The notes below the pieces were generated by a model. It was given only the letters and a program-made list of their open reading frames with translations, had not been told where the DNA came from and did no database searches. From Xanthobacteraceae bacterium (lineage in GTDB: Bacteria > Pseudomonadota > Alphaproteobacteria > Rhizobiales > Xanthobacteraceae): a stretch of DNA of 64,000 nucleotides. Position 1 is the stretch's first letter; each line of letters starts with the position of its first letter. The stretch covers positions 186,001-250,000 of the forward strand of contig JALHLQ010000001.1 in NCBI GenBank assembly GCA_022844485.1. The letters run 5' to 3'. Shown here one piece after another: positions 26,584-35,404 of this stretch. The position numbers were made by a program, and so were the translations under genes.

Positions 26584-27617
26584 GCGTCGCGGGGTCGAAA
26601 TCGGCAGTAGCGCCGCTTCTCTCCGTTCGCGGATTGACCAAGCATTTCGCATTGTCGCACGGCCTCTTTGGCCGTGGCGGCGCCGTCGTCCGCGCGGTCG
26701 ACGGGATCGACTTCGACGTTTTCGCGGGCGAGACGCTCGGCATCGTCGGCGAATCCGGATGCGGCAAGTCGACGGCGGCGCGGCTGATCATGCATCTCAT
26801 CGCGCCGACTGCGGGCACTCTCACCTTCGGCGGCGCCACCGTGGGGACGAAGGACTTGCCGTTTCGCAGCTACCACCGTCAGGTGCAGCTGGTATTTCAG
26901 GATTCCTACTCCTCGCTCAATCCGCGGCTCACGATCGAAACCTCCGTCGCCTTTGGTCCTCGCGTGCATGGCACGCCCTTGCGAGAGGCGATCGCGAGGG
27001 CGCATGATCTGCTTGTGCGCGTCGGCCTCGATCCCGCGCGGTTTGCTGCCCGCTATCCGCACGAATTGTCCGGCGGCCAACGCCAGCGGGTGAACATTGC
27101 TCGCGCGCTGGCTCTCGAGCCGCGCGTGCTCATCCTTGATGAAGCAGTGTCCGCGCTCGACAAATCGATCGAGGCGCAAGTCCTCAATCTTCTGCTCGAC
27201 CTGAAGGAGGCATTTGGCCTCACCTACATCTTCATTTCGCACGACCTGAACGTGGTCCGCTTCATGTCCGATCGCGTGATGGTGATGTATCTCGGCAAAG
27301 TCGCCGAGGTTGGGCCCTCGGAGACGGTATTCGGCGATGCACGGCATCCCTACACCCGGGCGCTGGTCCGTTCGATGCCGTCCATGGACCCCGACCATCG
27401 CACCAAGTCGCCGCCGATCACGGGCGATCTGCCGAATCCGATCAATCCGCCGTCCGGGTGCCGCTTCCACACGCGCTGCGAGTTTGCCGAACGGGTCTGC
27501 GCTGAACGTGAGCCGCTGCTCGCGAGCGTCGCTGCGGAGCATGCGACGGCGTGCCTGATGAACGAGCCTGGCTCGGGACATTCCCGATCCGCGCAAGTTG
27601 CGAGGGCCGCGGAATGA
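26580..27617 (+). CDS. Oligopeptide-type ABC transporter ATPase (DppF/OppF-like)
   Basis: A 345-residue ATPase with Walker A GESGCGKST (57-65), signature LSGGQRQR and Walker B VLILDEAVSALD. The C-terminal oligo_HPY region has the cysteines of CRFHTRC and ERVC that bind an iron-sulfur cluster in such ATPases. The ATGA overlap with dppC fixes the start; a longer open frame upstream is only a frame shadow. The next ATPase overlaps by 4 bases. Confidence 0.92.
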   Translation: MSVAGSKSAVAPLLSVRGLTKHFALSHGLFGRGGAVVRAVDGIDFDVFAGETLGIVGESGCGKSTAARLIMHLIAPTAGTLTFGGATVGTKDLPFRSYHRQVQLVFQDSYSSLNPRLTIETSVAFGPRVHGTPLREAIARAHDLLVRVGLDPARFAARYPHELSGGQRQRVNIARALALEPRVLILDEAVSALDKSIEAQVLNLLLDLKEAFGLTYIFISHDLNVVRFMSDRVMVMYLGKVAEVGPSETVFGDARHPYTRALVRSMPSMDPDHRTKSPPITGDLPNPINPPSGCRFHTRCEFAERVCAEREPLLASVAAEHATACLMNEPGSGHSRSAQVARAAE

Positions 27618-28630
27618 CCGAGGCAAGCCTGGTCGAGATCGACAATCTGTCGGTGACGTTCACCGGTAGCGGGAAGCCGGTCCGTGCGGTCAATCACCTG
27701 GACCTGTCGCTTCGCCGCGGCGAGGTGCTGGCCCTCCTCGGCGAGTCGGGCTCGGGCAAGAGCGTGACGCTTCGCGCCTTGTTGCGCCTGAACCCGGAGA
27801 ACAAGAGCCGCACCGAAGGTTTGATCCGTGTGGCCGGACAGGACGTGCTGACGCTCAGCCGCGCCAGGCTGAAAGCATTTCGGGGAAGCGTCGTTGCGAT
27901 GGTCTTCCAGGAACCCGCGCTCGCGCTCGATCCGGTTTACACCCTGGGACAGCAGATCGCGGAGGCCGTCATCGAGCACGAGAACTGCTCGCGGGAGGCG
28001 GCGCGCAAGCGCGCGCTCGAACTGTTCGAGCGCGTACAGATCCCCTCGCCCGAACGCCGGCTCGACGCCTATCCGCATGAAATGTCCGGCGGCATGCGCC
28101 AACGCGCGATGATCGCGCTTGCTCTGGCCTGCCGGCCGAAGTTGCTGCTTGCCGACGAGCCGACGACGGCGCTCGATGCGACGGTTCAGATTCAGATCCT
28201 GCTGCTGCTCCGCGAACTGCAGCGTGAACTGGGACTCGCGGTTATATTTGTCACCCACGATATCGGCGTGGCCGTCGAGATCGCCGACCGCATCGCGGTC
28301 ATGTATGCCGGCCGGATTGTCGAGCAGGGACCAGTGCGCGAACTCATCCGCAATCCGCGTCACCCCTACACGATCGGGCTGATGCGCTCGCGCGCGCATG
28401 GTGCGCTGAAGAAAGGCACACGCCTGGAGACCATCCCCGGCGCCCCGCCGGACCTGTCGAATCTGCCGGAGGGTTGTCCATTCACGCCGCGCTGCCGCTT
28501 TGCAGAAACTGTCTGCAAGAGCAGCTACCCGCCGGCCGTGGATGTCGGGACCGGCCATTTCGCGCGCTGTTTCCGCACCGAAGCGACCGCGCCTGCTTCG
28601 CAATCGCTCGACCTCGCTGCTCCGGCTTGA
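27614..28630 (+). CDS. Oligopeptide-type ABC transporter ATPase (DppD/OppD-like)
   Basis: A 338-residue second ATPase of the importer, with Walker A GESGSGKS (43-50), MSGGMRQR as signature and [12 protein letters not shown] as Walker B. The C-terminal CPFTPRC and ETVC cysteines repeat the oligo_HPY pattern. Gene order SBP-B-C-F-D is complete. The F gene comes before the D gene, the reverse of the order usual in dpp operons. A racemase-like gene begins 16 bases after its stop. Confidence 0.92.
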   Translation: MTEASLVEIDNLSVTFTGSGKPVRAVNHLDLSLRRGEVLALLGESGSGKSVTLRALLRLNPENKSRTEGLIRVAGQDVLTLSRARLKAFRGSVVAMVFQEPALALDPVYTLGQQIAEAVIEHENCSREAARKRALELFERVQIPSPERRLDAYPHEMSGGMRQRAMIALALACRPKLLLADEPTTALDATVQIQILLLLRELQRELGLAVIFVTHDIGVAVEIADRIAVMYAGRIVEQGPVRELIRNPRHPYTIGLMRSRAHGALKKGTRLETIPGAPPDLSNLPEGCPFTPRCRFAETVCKSSYPPAVDVGTGHFARCFRTEATAPASQSLDLAAPA

Positions 28631-28646
28631 GCACCGCCTGCAAGCC

Positions 28647-29381
28647 ATGCGCATCCTCGTCATCAACCCGAACACGAGCCCGGAGATCACGGACAGGGTC
28701 GCCGAGGTGATGCGGCCTCTGTTGCCTGCCGAAGCGACGATGATCTGCGCGACGGGCCGCTTCGGGGCCCGCTACATCACCAATCGTGTTGGTGCCGCAA
28801 TCGCCGCGCACGCCGCGCTCGATGCGTTTGCGGAGCATGCCAGCGGGTGTGACGCCGTCTTTCTCGCCTGCTTCGGGGATCCCGGCCTCTTCGCGTTGAA
28901 AGAGCTCTCGCCGGTGCCGGTCGTGGGCATGGCGGAGGCGTCGTGTCATCAGGCGTTGAAGCATGGAAACCGCTTCTCGATCGTCACCGGCGGCGAGCGC
29001 TGGAAGCCGATGCTGGAAGAGTTCGCGGCCGGCTTGGGTCTTGCGAACCGCCTGGCGAGCATCCGGACGATCAATCCAAGCGGGGGCGACGTCGCTCGTG
29101 ATCCGGCAGGCGCGCTTCCGCTCCTGGCCGAGGAGTGCCGTCGCGCCATTCACGACGGCGCAGAGGCCGTCATTCTCGGCGGCGCGGGCCTTGCCGGACT
29201 TGCGCCCCTCGTCCAGAACGAGGTTGCGCGGCCCGTGCTGTGCTCGGTCGAAGCCGGCGTGCGGACGGTTCTCGAAACCGCTAGACTGGGGAAGCCGCCA
29301 GGGTCCGAGCGGACGCCGCCCACCGACGCCGTTAGTCTCTCCCCCTATCTCCAATCCATGTTGAACCGCCCACCGAATTAG
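28647..29381 (+). CDS. Asp/Glu/hydantoin racemase-family protein lacking the second cysteine
   Basis: A 244-residue protein of the family that includes hydantoin and allantoin racemases, which use two cysteines as acid and base. The first cysteine is present (C75 in FLACFGD). At the second site, normally LGCAGM, this protein has ILGGAGL, so residue 179 is Gly. It may catalyse a one-base reaction or something other than racemisation. It lies between the importer and a CoA transferase whose ATG directly follows its stop, so it belongs to the same operon. Start is ATG at 28647. Confidence 0.8.
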   Translation: MRILVINPNTSPEITDRVAEVMRPLLPAEATMICATGRFGARYITNRVGAAIAAHAALDAFAEHASGCDAVFLACFGDPGLFALKELSPVPVVGMAEASCHQALKHGNRFSIVTGGERWKPMLEEFAAGLGLANRLASIRTINPSGGDVARDPAGALPLLAEECRRAIHDGAEAVILGGAGLAGLAPLVQNEVARPVLCSVEAGVRTVLETARLGKPPGSERTPPTDAVSLSPYLQSMLNRPPN

Positions 29382-30575
29382 ATGTCCCCACCGAAGGCCT
29401 CGACCGCCCTGTCTCACCTCCGCGTGCTGGATCTGACGCGCGTGCGCGCGGGACCGACCTGTTGTCGCATCCTCGCCGATTTCGGCGCTGACGTGATCAA
29501 GATCGAAGCCCCGCCCGGCATCGACCCGAATGAAGGCATGAGCGGCCCCCGCGAGGGGTTCGACATGCTCAACCTCCACCGCAACAAGCGCTCGCTGACG
29601 CTGAACCTCAAGACTCCTCACGGGCTCGAGGTCTTCATGCGGCTGGTGAAGGCGGCGGACGTCGTCGTGGAGAATTTCCGGCCCGACGTAAAGGACCGCC
29701 TGGGCATCGGCTACGAGGCGCTCGCCGCGGTCAATCCGCGCATCATCCTGGCGTCCATTTCTGGCTTCGGCCAGACCGGCCCCTATCGCACCCGCCCCGG
29801 TTTCGATCAGATCGCGCAAGGGATGGGCGGCCTGATGTGGGTGACCGGACACCCAGGGCAGGGTCCGATGCGCGTCGGCATCGCCGTGGCGGATTCTGCG
29901 GCCGGCATTTACGCCGCGACCGGCATTCTTGTTGCGCTGGCCGAACGCGAGCAGTCGGGCAGGGGGCAGTGGGTTCATACCTCGCTCCTTCAGGCGCAGA
30001 TCGCGATGATGGATTTCCAGGCCGCTCGCTACCTTGTGGATGGTGTCGTGCCGCCGCAGGCAGGGAACGACCACCCGCATACGACGCCGACCGGCGTGTT
30101 CACGACCAAGGATGGGTTCATCAATATCGGCGTCGCTGGCGACGGCCAATGGCGCGCACTATGCAAGGCGCTTGGGCGGCCGGAGCTGGCAGCCGATCCT
30201 GACTACGCGACGCAACCCGACCGCCTCCGCAATCGCCCCAAGCTCAAGCGCGACATGGAAACGGCGCTTTGCGAACGCACGTCCGCGGAATGGCTGGCGC
30301 TCTTTGAGGAGCACGGAGTCCCGGCCGGGCCGATCTACAAGGTGGATGAGGTTTTCGCCGATCCGCATGTGCAGCAGCTCGGCATCGCGGTCGAGGCCGA
30401 GCACAAGCGGCGCGGCAAGGTCCGCGTGGTCGGAGAGCCCGTCGTTTTGTCCCGCACGCCGGCAAGCGTCGTATCCATGGTGCCGGACATCGGTGAACAC
30501 ACGGACGAGATCCTGCGGGAGGCCGGCTATTCCGACGCAGAGATTGCCAAGCTGCGGGAGTCAAAGGTCGTCTGA
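29382..30575 (+). CDS. CaiB/BaiF family (type III) CoA transferase
   Basis: A 397-residue cytoplasmic enzyme that moves CoA between carboxylic acids. The catalytic Asp that forms the acyl anhydride is D171 in VAVADSAAG. The N-terminal Rossmann-like part (LRVLDLTRVRAG, FGADVIKIEAP) and the FGQTGPY motif are typical. The start codon abuts the stop of the racemase-like gene with no gap. It would activate an acid produced by the amidase or racemase-like steps, but the substrate is unknown. Confidence 0.9.
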   Translation: MSPPKASTALSHLRVLDLTRVRAGPTCCRILADFGADVIKIEAPPGIDPNEGMSGPREGFDMLNLHRNKRSLTLNLKTPHGLEVFMRLVKAADVVVENFRPDVKDRLGIGYEALAAVNPRIILASISGFGQTGPYRTRPGFDQIAQGMGGLMWVTGHPGQGPMRVGIAVADSAAGIYAATGILVALAEREQSGRGQWVHTSLLQAQIAMMDFQAARYLVDGVVPPQAGNDHPHTTPTGVFTTKDGFINIGVAGDGQWRALCKALGRPELAADPDYATQPDRLRNRPKLKRDMETALCERTSAEWLALFEEHGVPAGPIYKVDEVFADPHVQQLGIAVEAEHKRRGKVRVVGEPVVLSRTPASVVSMVPDIGEHTDEILREAGYSDAEIAKLRESKVV

Positions 30576-30658
30576 CCTCGCGAGAGCTCAACTTGCCTGG
30601 GCGGACCGTTTGCCGGCACAATGGCAACGAAAAAAGCCGGAGCGAAGAGAGGGCAGCC

Positions 30659-31786
30659 GTGAAGATCCGCGCCGCGATCCTTGAGGAAATGGGCCGCAGC
30701 CCGCCCTATGCCAGATCAAAGCCGCTGGTGATCGACGAGGTGGACCTGGCGGGTCCGGGCCCGGGCGAAGTGCTGGTGCGCATGGCGGCTGCCGGGCTTT
30801 GCCATTCCGATCTTTCCGTCATCGACGGCAACCGTCCGCGCCCGACACCGATGGCGCTGGGCCACGAAGCCGCCGGCGTCGTCGAGGAACTGGGCCCCGA
30901 GGTCACCGATTTGTCGGTGGGCGACCACGTCGTGCTCGTCTTCGTCCCAAGTTGCGGCCATTGCGAACCCTGCGCGATCGGGCGGCCGGCTTTGTGCGAG
31001 CCGGCTGCGGCCGCTAACGGGGCCGGCACCCTGCTGTCGGGTGCGCGCCGCATCAGCCGCAACGGCGCGCCGGTCCATCATCATCTCGGCGTTTCCGCCT
31101 TCGCGCAATACGCCACCGTCTCCCGCCGCTCCCTCGTCAAGATCGATCGCGATATCGACCTCGACTACGCGGCCCTGTTCGGCTGCGCCGTGCTGACCGG
31201 CGTGGGCGCCGTGGTCAACACGGCGAAGGTGAGCGCGGGGTCCACGGTGGCGGTTGTCGGGCTCGGCGGCGTCGGCCTTGCCTCCGTGCTGGGGGCGGTG
31301 CTGGCCGGCGCGGAGCGCGTTATTGCCGTCGATTTGTCTCCCGAAAAGCTCGCTTTGGCAAAGTCGCTCGGAGCGACAGACTGCGTTCAGGCCGGGCAGG
31401 GCGATGCCATCAAGGAGGTCCGGGAGCTGACGCGCGGCGGCGTGGACTATGCGCTGGAAATGGCAGGCTCCGTGCAGGCGCTCGATCTTGCGTATCGGGT
31501 GACGCGGCGCGGCGGCACGACGGTGACCGCGGGGCTACCGCCGCCCTCGGCGACGCTTGCGCTGTCGCCGGTCAATCTGGTCGCCGAAGAGAGGACGCTC
31601 AAAGGCAGCTATATCGGGACGTGCGTGCCCTCGCGCGACCTTCCGCGCTACCTGGAATTGTTCAAGCGCGGCCGCCTTGCTGTCGATCGCCTGTTGACCG
31701 GCCGTCTGAAGCTTGAAGACATCAATGAAGGCTTCGATCGGCTGAGCGAAGGAAAGGCCGTTCGGCAGATTATTGCCTTTCATTAA
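30659..31786 (+). CDS. Zinc-dependent alcohol dehydrogenase (MDR family)
   Basis: A 375-residue NAD(P)-dependent dehydrogenase. Catalytic zinc ligands C48 and H69-E70 (GHEAAG) and the structural zinc cysteines C99, C102, C105 and C113 are present, as is the nucleotide motif GLGGVGL. Overall it looks like the class I/III group that includes S-hydroxymethyl-glutathione dehydrogenases, but the substrate is unclear. GTG at 30659 with GAGAGGG upstream is chosen. It starts 83 bases after the CoA transferase and probably ends the catabolic unit. Confidence 0.88.
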   Translation: MKIRAAILEEMGRSPPYARSKPLVIDEVDLAGPGPGEVLVRMAAAGLCHSDLSVIDGNRPRPTPMALGHEAAGVVEELGPEVTDLSVGDHVVLVFVPSCGHCEPCAIGRPALCEPAAAANGAGTLLSGARRISRNGAPVHHHLGVSAFAQYATVSRRSLVKIDRDIDLDYAALFGCAVLTGVGAVVNTAKVSAGSTVAVVGLGGVGLASVLGAVLAGAERVIAVDLSPEKLALAKSLGATDCVQAGQGDAIKEVRELTRGGVDYALEMAGSVQALDLAYRVTRRGGTTVTAGLPPPSATLALSPVNLVAEERTLKGSYIGTCVPSRDLPRYLELFKRGRLAVDRLLTGRLKLEDINEGFDRLSEGKAVRQIIAFH

Positions 31787-31864
31787 CTTCAGCCCAGCGG
31801 CGAAAACTTAAGGGAATTGTAAGCGGGATCGGCTCTGATTGGCCGGTTGCGATGGACACCGGCC

Positions 31865-32272
31865 ATGAACGAGCGGCGTATTTCCCAGCGGCAAAAATCC
31901 TTTTTGAAGGGCGTGATCCTCTTCAACAAGCGCACCTCCAGCGTCGACTGCACCGTTCGCGATCTGTCGCCGGGTGGGGCTCGCGTCGTGATCGCGCCTG
32001 GGGTTACAATTCCGGAATTCTTCGAGTTTCACATTCCGAGCAAGGATCAGTACTTGGATGCTCGCCAGGTTTGGCGAACGCCGAACGAACTTGGCCTTGC
32101 CTTCGGGCGCGAGACTGAATCGCCTGCCTTGGCTGCGGAGCACCCGCCTGAAGATCTCGCCTCGCGCGTGGGCCACCTTGAGGCGGAGGTCGACAAGCTG
32201 CGGCGCGGCCTGCTGAAACTCAGAAGCGATTTTCAGCGCAACCTGGGCGACCGGGAACTGGCCGGGGACTAG
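31865..32272 (+). CDS. PilZ-domain protein
   Basis: A 135-residue protein with a PilZ fold that binds cyclic di-GMP: the arginine motif is at the N-terminus (RRISQRQK) and the second motif is DLSPGGAR. After the PilZ part (about 1-85) there is a charged helical tail (about 98-128) that may dimerise as a coiled coil. The ATG at 31865 starts three residues before the arginine motif; a TTG 18 bases upstream is possible. It may control motility or surface polymers, and the downstream gene makes PHA. Confidence 0.8.
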   Translation: MNERRISQRQKSFLKGVILFNKRTSSVDCTVRDLSPGGARVVIAPGVTIPEFFEFHIPSKDQYLDARQVWRTPNELGLAFGRETESPALAAEHPPEDLASRVGHLEAEVDKLRRGLLKLRSDFQRNLGDRELAGD

Positions 32273-32274
32273 CC

Positions 32275-32320
32275 GCATGATCCGGCGAGAGCCGGTTCGC
32301 GAGAAGATCGCTTGCAAACG
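32275..32320 (+). repeat. Degenerate rhizobial-type palindromic repeat, upstream copy
   Basis: Starts GCATGATCCGG and ends AAGATCGCTTGCAAACG. The outer GATC at 32279-32282 pairs with GATC at 32306-32309 and the inner CCGGC-GAGA-GCCGG forms a 5-base-pair hairpin. The layout resembles the dispersed palindromes common between genes in Hyphomicrobiales. It sits between the PilZ gene and phaC, three bases after the PilZ stop. Confidence 0.5.
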
Positions 32321-32459
32321 CAAATGGCCAGGACCAAAAAACGTAGTTCTACCTAAGTAAATCCCACGACAAACCTCCCCGAGCAATGCAGCGCGCCGCA
32401 CCGCGTCAATATTGCCGACGCGCAATTCGGTGCTTAAGTCATGGCGAGCGAGGCTCGCA

Positions 32460-34346
32460 ATGGCACTCAAGGACGGCGCAACCATCAGCAAAGCGAAGGC
32501 AGGTCCCCGTTCGACCGAAGCCGACAAAGCGGTCGATATGGTCCTCTCGTCAGTGGAGAGTTCTCTTGTCCCGCCTGGTCAGGAAGCCGCTGCTCAGTCA
32601 CCTGCGGCCGAGGATCGCGATTCCTTCTCGGTGACGGCGCTGTCCGACGTCGTGGATCGCACGACGCATGCCGCAATGGCGCGGTTCACGAACGGGATAT
32701 CGCCGGCCGCTCTCGGGGCGGCTTATCTCGATTGGGCGACCCATCTCGTGTTCTCGCCGGGCAAGCAGATGCGTCTCGCTGATAAGGCCTTTCGCAAGTG
32801 GGTGCGCCTGACGAATTACGCCATGAAATGCGCGATGGCCGGCGGGCACTCCGAAGACTGCATTGCACCGCTGCCTCAAGACAAACGCTTCGTGGATGAG
32901 CGCTGGCGCGCGCCCCCTTTCAATGTCATGCATCAGGCTTTCCTGCTCACTCAGCAGTGGTGGCACAACGCGACAACGGGTGTGCCCGGCGTCACCGCCC
33001 AGCACGAAAAGATGGTCGAGTTCGGGTCACGCCAACTGCTCGACCTAGTCTCGCCTTCGAATTATATCCTGACCAATCCGGAAGTCATGGCACAGACCGC
33101 TGCATCGGGCGGCATGAACCTCGTCAAAGGATGGCAAAATTTTCTCGACGATTGGGAGCGGTCCGCAAGCGGAAAGAAGCCCGCCGGAACGGAAGCGTTT
33201 CGCGTCGGTCAAGAGGTTGCGGCAACGCCGGGCAAGGTCGTCTTCCGTAATCGTCTCATCGAACTGATCCAGTATGCGCCTGCAACGGACAAGGTGCGCC
33301 CCGAGCCGATCCTGATCGTGCCCGCCTGGATCATGAAATATTATATTCTCGATCTGTCTCCTACGAATTCGCTGGTGAAGTATCTCGTCGCGCAAGGCTA
33401 CACGGTCTTCATGATCTCCTGGAAGAATCCGGGTCCGGAGGATCGTGACCTCGGGATGGAGGAATACCGCAAGCTTGGGATCATGGACGCCTTGGAGGCG
33501 GTTGCGGCAATCGTGCCGGACCAGAAAGTGCATGCGGTCGGCTACTGCATCGGCGGCACATTGTTGTCGATCGCAGCGGCCGCCATGGCGCGGGATGGCG
33601 ACGAGCGGATTGGAACGCTCACGTTCTTTGCGGCACAGACCGATTTCCGCGAAGCCGGCGAATTGATGCTCTTCATCAATGAGAGCCAGCTCCACTTCCT
33701 GGAAGACATGATGTGGGAGCAAGGATTCCTCGATACCGGACAGATGGCCGGCGCATTCCGCATGCTGCGGTCGAACGACCTCGTCTGGTCCTACATGGTT
33801 CGCAACTACCTGATGGGCGAACGCGAACCGATGATCGACTTGATGGCTTGGAACGCCGATGCGACGCGGATGCCCTATCGCATGCACACCGAGTATTTGC
33901 GCAATCTGTTCCTGAACAATGATCTTGCCGAAGGACGTTTGCGTGCGGATGGCCGGCCTGTCGCTCTCACGGACATTCGCGCGCCTGTGTTTTCGGTCGG
34001 GACCGAGACCGATCACGTTGCGCCGTGGCGCTCGACCTACAAGATCCACCTCTTGAGCGATACCGACGTCACGTATGTACTGACCAAAGGCGGGCACAAT
34101 GCCGGCATCGTGTCGGAGCCTGGACGCGCCCACCGCAGCTACCAGGTCAGAACCAAGATGCACGACGATCTCTACGAAGATCCCGAGACATGGCGTACAC
34201 GCGCGCCATGGAAAGAAGGATCGTGGTGGGTGGAATGGGTGGCCTGGCTCGACGAACGCTCTGGAAGGCCGCAGCGCCCGCCGAAAATGGGCGGGAAGTT
34301 CAAGCCGATTGCGGATGCGCCTGGAACCTACGTTCGCATGACCTAG
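32460..34346 (+). CDS. phaC: Class I poly(3-hydroxyalkanoate) synthase
   Basis: A 628-residue polymerase that joins 3-hydroxyacyl-CoA into the storage polyester on granules. The lipase-like box carries the catalytic C363 in VGYCIGG; the Asp and His partners are in TETDHVAPW and GGHNAGIV. The N-terminal domain includes the usual NPE and GMNLVKGW segments. The first 55 residues are low-complexity and longer than in many PhaC. The ATG at 32460 has GAGG 6 bases upstream; TTG at 32412 or GTG at 32430 would also be in frame. No phaA, phaB, phaR or phasin gene is next to it. Confidence 0.93.
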   Translation: MALKDGATISKAKAGPRSTEADKAVDMVLSSVESSLVPPGQEAAAQSPAAEDRDSFSVTALSDVVDRTTHAAMARFTNGISPAALGAAYLDWATHLVFSPGKQMRLADKAFRKWVRLTNYAMKCAMAGGHSEDCIAPLPQDKRFVDERWRAPPFNVMHQAFLLTQQWWHNATTGVPGVTAQHEKMVEFGSRQLLDLVSPSNYILTNPEVMAQTAASGGMNLVKGWQNFLDDWERSASGKKPAGTEAFRVGQEVAATPGKVVFRNRLIELIQYAPATDKVRPEPILIVPAWIMKYYILDLSPTNSLVKYLVAQGYTVFMISWKNPGPEDRDLGMEEYRKLGIMDALEAVAAIVPDQKVHAVGYCIGGTLLSIAAAAMARDGDERIGTLTFFAAQTDFREAGELMLFINESQLHFLEDMMWEQGFLDTGQMAGAFRMLRSNDLVWSYMVRNYLMGEREPMIDLMAWNADATRMPYRMHTEYLRNLFLNNDLAEGRLRADGRPVALTDIRAPVFSVGTETDHVAPWRSTYKIHLLSDTDVTYVLTKGGHNAGIVSEPGRAHRSYQVRTKMHDDLYEDPETWRTRAPWKEGSWWVEWVAWLDERSGRPQRPPKMGGKFKPIADAPGTYVRMT

Positions 34347-34442
34347 AGCATTTTCCGGCCAAGTGGGTACCGGTTGGCCGAAAGAAAATGCGACAAACCA
34401 ATAGGCTTAGAGCCTGGTTCTATCCGATCGGATCAGGTTCTA
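34347..34442 (+). repeat. Rhizobial-type palindromic repeat, two hairpins, after phaC
   Basis: First hairpin: GCATTTTC-CGGCCAA (34348-34362) pairs with TTGGCCG (34374-34380) and GAAAATGC (34384-34391), with a 3-base bulge and the loop GTGGGTACCGG. A CAAACCAA spacer follows. The second hairpin has AGAGCCTG (34410-34417) pairing with CAGGTTCT (34434-34441) around the perfect palindrome ATCCGATCGGAT (34422-34433). This two-hairpin layout is known from dispersed repeats in Bradyrhizobium and relatives. It lies between convergent genes and may also stop transcription from both sides. Confidence 0.7.
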
Positions 34443-34467
34443 GCGCCCGATCCCTTTCCAGGGCATT

Positions 34468-35229
34468 TCAGTTCGAGGCCTCCCCGCGGGCTGCAACGAT
34501 GGATGGGCTGGATTCCGCGAGCAGGCGCATCGCCGCCCGATAACCGTGCAGCGTGCCTACATCGACATAGGCGTGACCGGCCTTGACTCCGATCGCGCGC
34601 CCGCCGCCCGCCAGGTAGGCGTTGACCAACGTTCCGATGTATTCGTCTTGGCGTTCCCGTGCGACCCACAGCTCGCGGAGCTCGTGGAAAACGCGTCCCG
34701 GCATTTTGAACGCGCCCCAGATCCAATGCGAATCGGCTCGCCGCCGTTTCACCTGGATTTCTCGAACGCCGTCCGCTCCATCGAGAACGACCGCGTCGAA
34801 GAGGTCAGGCCGTTCAACCGGAAACAGCAAGAACGACAATGGTCCCTCCGGTAAGGCAGCCAGCGCATTCTCCGGAAACCAGACGGTATCGGGAAGGCCG
34901 ACCAGGATGCCTTCATCCTGTTGGACGAGCGGGTGCGCCGCGAAGATCGCGTCACACAGGCCGGCAGGCTGCGGCTGCACGACATAGGCAAACGGCGTGC
35001 CCGCGACACCGGCGCCGAAATATTCGATGATATCCGTCTTGCCGGCTGAAATGACGAAGCAGATCTTGTCCGCTCCGCCGAGGATCATCCGGTTAATAAG
35101 ATACTCGCTCACGGCGCGAGGCCGTTCGACTCCGTCGCAGACATGGCTCCCGACCGGAAGCAGTTCCTTGGAGAAGGCCAGCGGCTGGATCCGGGTCCCG
35201 CGACCTGCTGCTGGAACGATGCCCCACAT
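34468..35229 (-). CDS. Sugar-phosphate nucleotidyltransferase
   Basis: A 253-residue enzyme of the glucose-1-phosphate nucleotidylyltransferase type. The N-terminal signature MWGIVPAAGRGTRIQP with the following KELLPVG binds the nucleoside triphosphate and sugar phosphate. WIWGAFKMPG and the final VDVGT region fit RmlA/GalU-like proteins. The ATG at 35229 has GGAGG 9 bases upstream; an upstream in-frame ATG would add a low-complexity stretch. It probably supplies an activated sugar for surface polysaccharide; the exact sugar is unknown. Confidence 0.82.
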   Translation of the reverse strand: MWGIVPAAGRGTRIQPLAFSKELLPVGSHVCDGVERPRAVSEYLINRMILGGADKICFVISAGKTDIIEYFGAGVAGTPFAYVVQPQPAGLCDAIFAAHPLVQQDEGILVGLPDTVWFPENALAALPEGPLSFLLFPVERPDLFDAVVLDGADGVREIQVKRRRADSHWIWGAFKMPGRVFHELRELWVARERQDEYIGTLVNAYLAGGGRAIGVKAGHAYVDVGTLHGYRAAMRLLAESSPSIVAARGEASN

Positions 35230-35263
35230 CGCTTTAGGCCTCCGTCGGCTCCCGCTCCGACGT

Positions 35264-35404
35264 CTACTCGTCGAGCGTCCGCGGGCGTCTTCGCCGCGCG
35301 ATACGTTCGCCTTTCCCGCCGCTGAGATCGAGCGCGTTCGCAACGCCGCCGCCGGAATCAGCCACGATGCCACAGCCCGCGAAGCCGATCACCACGATCT
35401 TCAT
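35264..35404 (-). pseudogene. 46-codon remnant resembling the start of a UDP-sugar dehydrogenase
   Basis: The frame begins MKIVVIGFAGCGIVADSGG. It resembles the N-terminal Rossmann motif of UDP-glucose dehydrogenases (MKI..IG.GYVGLVSG) but stops after 46 codons with arginine-rich sequence and contains no further domain. Its ATG overlaps the stop of the histidine phosphatase gene as ATGA, which is how an operon gene would start. It looks like a gene deleted except for its first codons. A short real peptide, or chance, cannot be excluded. Confidence 0.35.
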
